A stretch of DNA of 64,000 nt from assembly GCF_947179515.1 (NCBI RefSeq), contig NC_067488.1, forward strand, positions 26,996,039-27,060,038, given 5' to 3'. The number at the start of each line of letters is the position of its first letter. The stretch's first letter is position 1. Origin of the DNA: Apodemus sylvaticus (lineage: Eukaryota; Chordata; Mammalia; Rodentia; Muridae). Shown here one piece after another: positions 44,137 through 54,100 of the stretch. The translations under genes were made by a program, and so were the position numbers. The notes under the pieces are model-generated. The model did no database searches and was not told the origin of the DNA. It was given only the letters and a program-made list of their open reading frames with translations.

Positions 44137-44559
44137 CAAGTAATTAGATATAATGGTATGCCTCAGACTTGCCAGTTGTTAAGGTATGGATTATGCGTCT
44201 TCAATGTTTTCAGTTCGTATCAGTAGTGTATAACAAAACATGACTTAAAAACACTGCTTTAAAATGAAAAGTAGACAAACACTGAAGTCGTGTCTTGCAG
44301 TTAAATGAGCTTGCTTAGGAAATTCGATACACTCTGGAAGAAAGCGATACACTTTGGAAGAAACCTTTCGCGAAGACTTCAGGAGAGCTGTAGGGATACC
44401 ACCCTAGTTCCTCGTTTAAAAAGCGATTGAGGCTAGCTAAAATTTTTGCATCTCAAATCCCTACATTTTAAGAATTTGGATCTTGGAAGGAGTCCAACGT
44501 TCTTCAATCCCCAGGATACAGCCAATGCTTGGAAGTGATGACGCGCTAGCAACTCTGGG
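44137..44559. other. Upstream flank of the Fam91a1 promoter
   Basis: Unique AT-rich sequence with the 20-bp tandem pair; no other feature. Confidence 0.6.
44324..44364 (+). repeat. Tandem duplication, two 20-bp units upstream of the promoter
   Basis: Units 44325-44344 and 44345-44364 (cgatacactctggaagaaag type) agree at 18 of 20 bases. It is not a known transposon part that I recognise. Confidence 0.8.
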
Positions 44560-44765
44560 CCAATGGGTGGGGGCCCAGGCGTTCTCCGGGTCCCTGTCTG
44601 GTTCGCCAGGGTGGCGAGAGTGGTTCTTCCATTAGCAGCGCTTTTGCTCAGACATCCGACCGCTGTGCCTTTAGCCGTCTATACAGAGCCACCGGAGACA
44701 CACATTCGGGAAACTGAGTCACGCACGCTCTGCGGTGCAGATCCGAAAGCCTCTGTTATCGCAGG

Positions 44766-44775
44766 GCGCAGGCGC
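44766..44775. promoter_or_regulatory. NRF1-type site (GCGCAGGCGC)
   Basis: One mismatch from the palindromic NRF1 consensus GCGCATGCGC, inside the CpG island about 110 bp upstream of the ETS/CRE site. Confidence 0.55.
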
Positions 44776-44829
44776 GGCTGGCGGGGCTCCGGAGGGTCTG
44801 TGCGTCCCGCCTTCCTCGCGCCGCTCAGC

Positions 44830-44846
44830 CACGTGCAGGGGGGCGG
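44830..44846. promoter_or_regulatory. E-box (CACGTG, 44830-44835) next to GC-box (GGGCGG, 44841-44846)
   Basis: Perfect E-box core followed five bases later by an Sp-type GC-box, upstream of the inferred TSS. USF/MYC or CLEAR-type (TFEB) binding is possible, but the flanks are not a full CLEAR motif. Confidence 0.5.
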
Positions 44847-44875
44847 AGCTCCACGCTCAGCCGGAGGCCAGTGAG

Positions 44876-44888
44876 CGGAAGTGACGTC
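44876..44888 (+). promoter_or_regulatory. Composite ETS/CRE element (CGGAAGTGACGTC)
   Basis: An ETS core CGGAAGT overlaps a CRE half TGACGTC. Such ETS/CRE composites are common close to the TSS of housekeeping genes (known class). A second ETS-type TTCCGG lies at 44902-44907. Their position suggests that transcription starts within tens of bases downstream (inference). Confidence 0.7.
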
Positions 44889-45010
44889 GACACAGAACCA
44901 TTTCCGGCAGGCCGAAACTAGGAAGAAACTTAGAGCTGCTGAGGCACGGCTCGTAGTTGCCGCCACCGTGCCCCGTGGCCCGCGTCGTGCGGACCTGTGG
45001 AGGCCTGGCC

Positions 45011-45040
45011 ATGGGGCGGCGCCGTACTCGTGCGGCCTAG
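45011..45040 (+). promoter_or_regulatory. Short upstream ORF in the Fam91a1 5' UTR (MGRRRTRAA)
   Basis: This is the only ATG between the ETS/CRE site and the main start, in strong context (gccATGG). It encodes nine arginine-rich residues, then TAG at 45038-45040, 87 nt before the main ATG and in the same frame. It could limit main-ORF initiation, with reinitiation or leaky scanning needed. It depends on the TSS being upstream of 45,011. Confidence 0.6.
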
Positions 45041-45127
45041 ACGTGCGGGCTCCGCTGACGGGCGGGGTTCTCGCGGGCGGCAGGCGGCGTGGGAGCCGCG
45101 GCCACCGCGGGCCTGGGCTCCGGCATC

Positions 45128-45199
45128 ATGAACATCGACGTTGAGTTCCACATCCGGCACAATTATCCTTGGAGCAAGTTGCCAACTAACGTGAAACAG
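45128..45199 (+). CDS. Fam91a1: Fam91a1 coding part of exon 1
   Basis: Encodes residues 1-24 (MNIDVEFHIRHNYPW...). The start codon has A at -3. It is the first in-frame ATG after the uORF stop. The donor is CAG|gtatgg, phase 0. The 5' UTR part of the exon lies upstream, with a start estimated near 44.9 kb; the exact TSS cannot be read from sequence. Confidence 0.95.
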
Positions 45200-48100
45200 G
45201 TATGGCTCCGCCCCGCCTCGCTGTCTGTCGCCTGACCTGCCGATGGTCTAGGGCTCGGGGAAACTGGGCGTGCGCTGTCTCCCAAGAAGGCTGGTGTCCC
45301 CCGGACTCTCCTAGTACCTCGGCCCGCAGACTCCATAAGCCAATCGCCTGCCATCTAAAATAAAGCCCCCGGGCCCCCAAACTTTAGAGCGGTGGGAGAA
45401 GGCAGTACAAAGCGACAGTTCAAACGAACCTCCTCTGTGGGGTATCTGGGGGTTGGGATGCCTGTTTAGAGTTGCATGTGTAACTGAAAGCATTTAAAGT
45501 TGGCCCTGGAAGACCAATAAAAGTTACTAAGATGAGGAACCAAGACCCTCCACCCTCGGGAAGAGGGAAGAATAAGTCTCCCGAGCTGTGATCAGTCACC
45601 AGAGTTCGGAGATGCGTTTCGATCCATTTGGAAATGGCAGAATGCGTGAGGGTGAATAGCTGCTGAGGCTGGCAGGGTAGTTCGGCCTGATTTGGAAGGG
45701 TATGTGTGGTTTGTGTTGTCGGACTTTGTCCTTACACAGGCTGGATTTATAAAGGATGTGTCCCCGGGAGCACGATCGGAAGGTTTTTGTGTTTTTGGTT
45801 TTTAAATCTAATGCTTACGATGAGTGATAGTTTTACTCAGTAGCATTTACTGAGCACGCGCGCTAGTTTTTATGCCTCGGTTTGGATGCAGATAGTTTGC
45901 AGCACTCAAAGATCCTGTCTCCACAGAGAGTCTCTTTTATCAGAGCCAGAGTGAATGAGCTGGAGAAAGGACAGACCAGGACAGGTGGTTTGAACTCTTA
46001 AGAAGGCCTTGACGTGTGTGCTACATGTGTGTGTGCCACATGTCAGACACAGGTTTGCTGCCCGCCGTTTCTCTTTGAGTTCCGCTGACTTGTGGTTTCT
46101 CTTGGTGATGGGCAGCAGGTATAATTTTGGAATGTATGGAATGGTGGTGGTAATGGTTTTATGATTCTTGTGATTTACTTTGAGTCCTACTTCTAGGAAA
46201 TGAGTTAAGGGTCTGGTGGGCATCACATGACAAAATAATACTTTGAAGACACCAGAACCCTAGATAATAAGTAGCAAGGTGTGTTTCAGGGACAAAGGTC
46301 TCTAGGATGTCAAGGATGTCAAGTTTCAGTTCTTGAAACTTGAAGAAAACAAGTCTAAAACTTTGGGAATAAGTTCCTCTCAAGTTTGAATGAGTTTGGC
46401 AGATAGTTTTTGTTCTTTAGACAAATGTGTTCTGAGACATATTTGAAGACAAATAGAATAAATAGTCCTTTATTTCCCTTTTAAATAGCTTATAGCCAAC
46501 TTAAATAATTGATTCTATTAGTATTGGCAAAAGCCTCCTCAAACTTAATTGTTATTATTAAATCTAATCATAGGACAGCGTTAAAACTTAAGTTCAAATA
46601 TAAACTGATTAGTTTTTTGCATGTAGAACCATGGAAAGGCCCAGTTCTGGGCTAGGCTAAGTGTGCCCTTTGGATGCGTTTGCTTCTGCAGTCTTTCTCC
46701 AGCCTTATGGTTGCCTGACGTTAAGGTCTACTATAGATGACCTCACCCTTCTGTCTGCTTTCTTATCTTCAGCACAGGACCTTCTCATTCTCTCCATACT
46801 GCCCTGTAGTGTGGACTGAGGCAGTCCAGTCCTCTCACTGTCTGTTGCTGTCTATAGCCCCCCTCCCCCCAGTTCCGGAATCGCTGCCCTCAGCCTTGTG
46901 GCCCCTGCGCTGTCACCCCTCATGCACCACAGCTGTCACCCCGCCATGCTGCCTTTTCTGCTCAGATTTTGAGTTAGGTTTTGCACCCTAAGCATCTGTG
47001 TACATGGTTGGTTTTTGTAGCTGTTTGTCAGTGGTAACAAGGCATTGGTTTGAGATGACTCCTAAAAGGCTATAAAAATCACAACTGTATTAAAAATGGG
47101 GATTTCCTATGGTAAGGAAAGAATGTTTTCAGGATTTTTCTGTAATTTCCTAATATTAGGCATTCATTTTTGACATGTGTAGGAAGAATATGTCTTTTGG
47201 TATTGTAAGCACTAAGTCTGTTGATATGACTTCCAGTAAGTTTTGGTGGCCTCAATTTGAAACTGACTCATTTCTCAGTTCTGAAAAGCTGGAGGAAGGA
47301 GACTTGGATTAAAAAAATAAACAACTTACAAGCTACTAGCTCCTCCCCCTCAGCCCCCAGCTTGGATGAGATGGAGAAAAAACTTGTTTTGTTCTTTGGG
47401 TCACACTGGACTCTAGAAGGCACATTAAAAAGCTGTAGATGGGGCTGGCAATGTACAGAGCCTTGGGTTCCATACCTAGCACAGGGAGAAAAAAATGTAG
47501 GTCAGGCCATTGTTTTCAGGAATTTTCTATAGTTTACTGATATCAGGCATTCATTGTTTAACACAATGTATAGCTATTTTAATTTAAAGTGAAATTCTAT
47601 GGTGGGTCCATTTTTAATATGTGGTTATTTTTATTTACCTATTTATACTTATTTTGTAGACAAGTACCTATTAGGATATCTACCTTGGGGCTCATAGGCG
47701 CCTTGGGGTTAGGAAGTTTGCTTTCAGGGTTATGTGTGCTCTGTAAGTTATGCTCATTCCCACATCCCCTGTTCTAGTTCCTCTTTGAAGCCCAGCTGCG
47801 TTCAGCAGGCCTTCCATGCAGCCCACAGTGTCCTAGTGAAATGACTGGCTTCCCTGTTCTGCTATCTGGGTCTGTTGTGGTAACAGTGATTTAAAATGAT
47901 GGGAGATTTGGAGAAGGGTAGAGAGTCAACCAGTTGCTGAACAGATACTTTATTTCAAATATTTCTTGAGGGAAAAATAAAACATTCGTTGTGTTTTTAG
48001 GGTTTGTGAGCCCTAGCATATCCACTGATGGGGCCGATCACATGCTCCACACCTAGTCCTAGAGCTCACGAAGTAATAGAGTTCACATTCTTCAGTGAGA

Positions 48101-51100
48101 GACACACCGATAAATAATGCTAACTTAAAGGACTTACTTTGAACCAGAATGTCAAAGCCTCAAGTTTGAAACTTGCTGTCATTGTAGTGAGATGGCATGA
48201 TTGTGTACAGTGCATGTGTGTTTCCTGAAAGAGAGACTCTGCCCTGGCAGCACAGCTGTGGGAACCTGGACAGATGCACTGACTTTCTGACGCCCTCAGA
48301 GGTCATTGGTACTGACAGGAGCCTTGCTGCAGAACAGAGGATGTTGGGTTAGCGCCTCCACAGTGCACTCTCCTCTAGAACTTGGGATGTGGTGGAAATA
48401 GCTCATGCACACTCATCCTGGCTGAGCGTGGCCATTCCTGCAGCCTGTCCAATTACATACAGGTTATTTAGTTAGGTGTTTCATTTATCTGATTGCAAAA
48501 CATATATGGCTTTGGCTTTTAAAAACCTTTAGAAGATACAACCAACTGAATCCTTTAATTATTTTGTCATTAAAGATGTCTAGTTTAACTTCATAGTGTG
48601 CCAGAAGAAAAACCAACACAAAAACAAAAACACTATACGTAGTTATTAGAGGCAAGAGAACATTTTGATATTATACCAACTTTATGGTCACACATGAATG
48701 TTATGTTGACTATGATCAAGCATATTTATTCTGTTTTTATAGTTCCAGCTTTGAACTTAAAATACTATGTGTACAGCTAGAAAGAATTTTATTATATACA
48801 AGTCTGTATATCTGTCTATGGGACCACTGACTGAAAATATTGCCAAAAAAAGGGTTTATCCTGAATGTATACAGACTTATTTCTAGCTTTATTCCATAGA
48901 TAATATAGTCTAACAATGTGTTAGTAGCTATTAGAAGTAGTCTCAAGACAATTTAAAAATATGCAGGAAAATATAGGGTGTGAGCAGATTATATGCACAT
49001 GTGATGCTCTTTTCTTTTCTTTTCTTTTCTTTTCTTTCTTTCTTTCTTTCTTTCTTTCTTTTTTATTTTTGTTTTTTGTTTTTTGTTTTTTTCCTGAGAC
49101 AGGGTTTCTCTGTATAGCCCTGGCTGTCCTGGAACTCACTCTGTAGGCCAGGCTGGCCTTGAACTCAGAAAACCGCCTGCCTCTGCCTCCCAAGTGCTGG
49201 GATTAAAGGCGTGCGCCACCACTGCCCTGCCTGTGATGCTATTTTCTGTAAGAGACTGGAGCATGTCTGGGTTTCGGTATCCTGAGGGTCCTGGCACCAA
49301 TGCTGCAAATGCTCCACAGAGCCAGTGCAGGGCTGGATGCGACAATGGCAACATTGGCCACATGTTTCCAAAGCAGCAGTGAGGGAATGGCATTTTACAG
49401 CAGCAACCTTAGCACATCTGAAATGTCCATCTGCAGAAATGTTAATCTCTGATAATCACAGCTCAGTCCAGAATGTTTGTGTTTGCCAATCTGTCCTTCC
49501 TTAGTTGTATTCTTAAATTAACATAAGGGTGGGCGTGAGAAGCCACCTATCATCCACCCACTCATCCACCCAACTCGTCCACCTACCCGTCCTTCTATAC
49601 ATCCATCTATCCATTTCACTTAAATTTGGGATATTCTGGAAGGAAATTTTTATTACCAATATTGTTAACAAGTAAAGTTACATTTTTATATTGGGTTTTT
49701 ATTTTATATAAATATTTTGTGTAAATATTTATACTGTGTAAAAATGTAAGTAAATCATTGTAGAAAGGCAAACTGCAAAGAAACATGTGGGTTCTTGTTT
49801 TAATAGCATAGTAATAAAGTTCGCATAATAAAACTTTAGAATATGTTACTTATTCAGTTCTGGGCATTATAGATGCCAGGGTAAAATAGGGGTCTTTTTT
49901 ATTTTTTTAATTTTATGGTAAAAAAGTACTATCTGGAAACTGTAATAGCCATGTGCAATTTCTTTTAGAGTCTTGGAAACTCACAGCGAGAATATGAAAA
50001 ACAGGTTGTTTTGTACAGTATCCGAAACCAGTTGCGCTACAGAAATAACCTAGGTAAGTGGAGCTGTTTTTCTACGGGGATGGAGGTGACTCTGTCTTTT
50101 CATTTTATAAATCTCTCTTAGTTTTCAGTATGTTCTATATAGCTCTGAGATTTCTCCACGTACATACTTTAAGAACTTTCAGATTACTTCATTCCACCTA
50201 ATAGTTTATATTGTGGATTTTTCTTTATAAGTGTGATGAAAATTACTTTTTAGAGTTTTTTTATAGGTCCATTTTTCCTATAAAAGCCTTAATCTTATCT
50301 GAGTGAGGAAATGTGCCAGAGAAGAAAAAGGACACAAATTATTTTCATTGTAGACTTAAGTTTTCAAACTTAAGTTTTATTTTGTCACCATAACTTACCT
50401 GAATTCTGTAACTTGAATGAAAACTTTAGGATAACTGGAATAAGTCTTAGGTATAGTTAGTTTTGGCAGTATTTTTTTTCCTCCTTCCGTTTAAAATACT
50501 TTTTCTTTTGTTAGACTAATTTGGTTATTTTCTGTCATGATAATGTTATTTTTCTTTTAAGCATTAATACTTCAAAGAGTTATAGAAAATACAGGTATTT
50601 TCCATTGAATTCAGAAAGCTTTTTAAATTTAAAAAACACAACGTGGCCAGTAGCAAGGGAGATAGTTCAGTGTGATAACGTGCTCACCATGTGCGTGCCT
50701 CAGTACAGAATCCATGCCGACATTAAGGAGATAAATGCATAGCAGGCGGCTAACTTTTGCCTTGGGGTGGCAGAGACAAGCAAATCGTAGTGACTCCCTG
50801 AATACCTTGCTTAGCCTGAGTGGTGAATCCTAGATCTCCTAAGGAATCCTGTCAGTAGAGGCTCTGTGAGCTAGATGCTCTGTGAGTAAAGACAGTTGTG
50901 ACTGAGCTGAGTTCAGTCCCTAGGAGCTACACGGTAGAGGGAAAGCTCGTCTCTCAAGTTATTCTTTACTGCATGTGTGTGCGCACATTTAAAATGAACA
51001 CGGTGATTATGCTGAGGAGTGATAGGGGAGGGTGGCCTCCTCCTCCACCTGAAGGACAGACAATAAAAGGAAGCCTAGTGTCATGGGCCTGTGATTTCAG

Positions 51101-54100
51101 CTGCTTGGAAGGCTGACCTGGGAGAAGTGCAAGTTCAAAGCTGTCTAGCCTATCCAGTGAGTCTCAGCTAGTCCTCTTGTGCTCAGTGGTGGACACTTGC
51201 CCTGGCTTCAGTCCATAACACATTAAACAAAAACAAAATCAGAAAGTGCTTTTTCAAAGTTTTCCTTGGCTGGGTGGTGGTGGCGCAAGCCTTTAATCCC
51301 AGCACTTGGGAGGCAGAGGCAGGTGGATTTCTGAGTTCGAGGCCAGCCTGGTCTACAGAGTGAGTTCTAGGACAGCCAGGGCTACACAGAGAAACCCTGT
51401 CTCAAAAAAAAAAAAAAAAAAAAACCAAAAAAAAAAAAAGTTTTCCTTGAAAACTAGTCTGGTCTGGCAATCTTACGAAGTGATGTGGTCAAGGCTATAA
51501 GACTTATAGCTTATATATGTTGATTTTATACTGTTTCTTGTTTGACTAAGAATTCTTTTCTCTATTTGAATGTCTTAATTACGTTTCACTTATACAGTGA
51601 AGACTCACATTTTTTGTGAGATAAAATTGTTGCTTTGTTTCAACAGATGATTGGTTCTTGTCTAGTTTGTATACTGTTTCAAAAGTTAAAAGGTGTGTAT
51701 TTCATGCCATGTTTATAGTGAAGCAGTAAGAAACCAGAGAAAAGTGGACATTTTCCTATTCTTGCAGTTAAGCATGTCAAGAAAGATGAGCGCAAATACT
51801 ACGAGGAGCTGCTGAAGTACAGCCGCGACCATCTCATGCTGTACCCTTACCACTTATCCGACATCATGGTGAAGGGCCTGAGGGTAACGCCGTTCTCATA
51901 CTATGCTGGCATCATGGAGGTCAGTGTCTTGTGTGAGGGAGCCGTAACATTGCAAAGGGGGATGCTTGTTTCTCTGTTCCTGAAGGTGCTCTGTTCCCTC
52001 TGTGCAGTTAGGACACGATCAGTTATCTATGCAGCAGTTAGGACAACTGTTGCTCGTAGTGCATAAGATTGAAAATGTGGGTTTCAGGCTTCAACAGTAA
52101 GATCAGGGAAACTAGTGTATTTAACTGTTTACCCTGTATAAAAATCGATGACGCACATCTCAGGAAGGAGACACACACAAGAGTGTCCATTGTCCTGGCT
52201 GTTAGTTGCTGTAATTATTAACTTTTAACTTTATTCCAAAGCTAGTTTGTATTTGGTTCTTGTTGAATAACTTTAATAGTAATTCTATACTATTTTGTTA
52301 AGTAAACTTTCTATAAAGACATTTATATCTAGTATTTATTAATGACATTTATATCTAGTATTATTAATTAATTGACATTAATATCTAGTATTTATTCACT
52401 GATTATATTTGAGTGCTGCTATCTTGGGCTGTCTAGACACTGAAAGAGCAGAGGAAAGGGTATACTCAGGAAAGCCAAGCCCCTGCAGTAGCCCAGCTCC
52501 CTTTAGCTCCGGAAGTCACTTCTCTGGGCACTTGTGTAGTCTGTGGTTCTGAAGTGCTCTGTTCGCAGCGGATAGTTGCAGGTAGCTGATGAAGAAACAG
52601 GGTAGCCGGACAAGATGGAGCTGATCAGCTCCTTTCTCTTATCTCTGATTCTTTTTCTGGTATCCATGGGGTTAGGGCATATATAATTTTTACATTTTTT
52701 ATATTTGCTAGTTTTCATTACAATTAAATTCACATGCTTATTGTTCTGCAGGTTTTGTTTTGAAATGATTGCGTTGAAGACAGGTTTTATCCAACAATAA
52801 ATAGTATTATTGGAGAAGATTGGTGTTGAAAAGCCAGACCCTAAGTCTAATCTGACACTGAGATAGGAGCAAAGGCTTGGAAGTACTTTTTTTTGTTGTT
52901 GTTTTGTTTTTTTGTTTTTTTTTTTTTTTTGAGATGGGGTTTCTCTGTGTAGCTCTGGCTGTCCTGGAACTCACTCTGGCCTCGAACTCAGAGATCCGCC
53001 TGCCTCTGCCTCCCAAGTGCTGGGATCAAAGGCATGCGCCACCACCGCCCAGCTTTGGAAGTACTTAGAATTGTTGTTGGTAGTGTATATTCCGGTGTGT
53101 GCCTCCATCTCAGGGCAGGGATGGAGGGCTGGCTATGAAGTGTTGAAAATCTAGAACTCTGCACTCTAATGGAGACTCACAGGGCAACTCTCTGGGACTC
53201 AGAGTTCAAAGCGACCCAGATGCAAGCATTTACCCTTCCTTTGCTAGGTTGTTGCCGTAGCTCAGTGCCACAGTGGAGCATCCCATGCAGGGTGTCTGTC
53301 AGCTGTGACCCACTGTTCCTGTAGCGATCATAAATGTTCTGTTCCCCATGGTAATGTGTACATATACTCTTTTTTTCATCCAAGGAAAGGCACATTTCAA
53401 ATTTTGTATTTTTTTTTAAAGGACATCATGAACAGTGAGAAAAGTTATGATTCATTGCCTAATTTTACTGCTGCTGACTGTGAGTATCCAGTTGTGAAGG
53501 AGTAACATTTAGATTTTGTCTTTGTGTATCATTAGGATTGTGTGTTTGTGACCTGAAATATGCATCAGTGGATATTTTATTGCATAATAAAACAGATGTG
53601 AGATTGGGAAGAAATAATTTGGAATCAGAAATTTAGGCTTAACGTTTATTCTAGAGCATCAAATCTCAACCCATGGGTCGTTGTGACCCATTTGGGGTCA
53701 AATTTCAGATATTTACATTATGATTCATAGTACTAGCAAAATTACAGTTATTAAGTAGAAACAAAATAATTTTATAGTTGGGGGTCCCCACAGCCTGAGC
53801 AGCTTTATTAAAGGGTTGCGAACCACTGCTCTAGCGACTGAGTCCAGTTCATCTCTTCCAAAGTTGAGGTTTCGTCAGTATTGTGTGACAAATTCTTTTT
53901 AATTTGGTATTGATGAGCCATATCAGTCAGTTATTGAAAGATATAAACTGGGAATTTTTCCTAATGTCATTGAGCATAGTCTGCTCACATTTCAAGATAT
54001 GTTAAAGGAAAGACTTGCTTTCAGGTCTGCGGCTTCTCGGCATAGGAAGAAACCAGTACATTGACCTGATGAACCAGTGTAGATCTTCAAAAGTAAGTTG

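Larger units (their letters stand above)
44560..45260 (+). promoter_or_regulatory. Fam91a1: CpG-island promoter and 5' UTR of Fam91a1
   Basis: Sharply GC- and CpG-rich compared with the AT-rich flanks, with no TATA box in the expected place, as in housekeeping promoters. It holds an NRF1-type site, a CACGTG E-box, a GGGCGG box, an AP-1-like TGAGTCA (44715-44721) and a fused ETS/CRE site, all just upstream of the inferred start near 44.9 kb. The island covers exon 1 and the start of intron 1. Whether it also fires divergently on the - strand cannot be told from sequence. Confidence 0.88.
45200..49968 (+). other. Fam91a1: Fam91a1 intron 1
   Basis: 4.8-kb first intron. The first ~60 bp still belong to the CpG island. 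It contains an ID-like SINE remnant near 47,441-47,494, a young antisense B1 with a pyrimidine tail (49,010-49,231) and a degenerate ATCC array (49,545-49,612). The rest is unique AT-rich DNA with no recognised gene. Confidence 0.9.
51920..53421 (+). other. Fam91a1: Fam91a1 intron 3
   Basis: Contains a three-copy minisatellite (52,318-52,399) and an antisense B1 with clear target duplications (52,889-53,054). No other feature was recognised. Confidence 0.88.

Noticed and set aside
1..44500. Exons of the expected upstream neighbour Anxa13 on the - strand
   Set aside because: No annexin-repeat peptide was recognised in any open frame. The gene's 5' end is probably outside the window.
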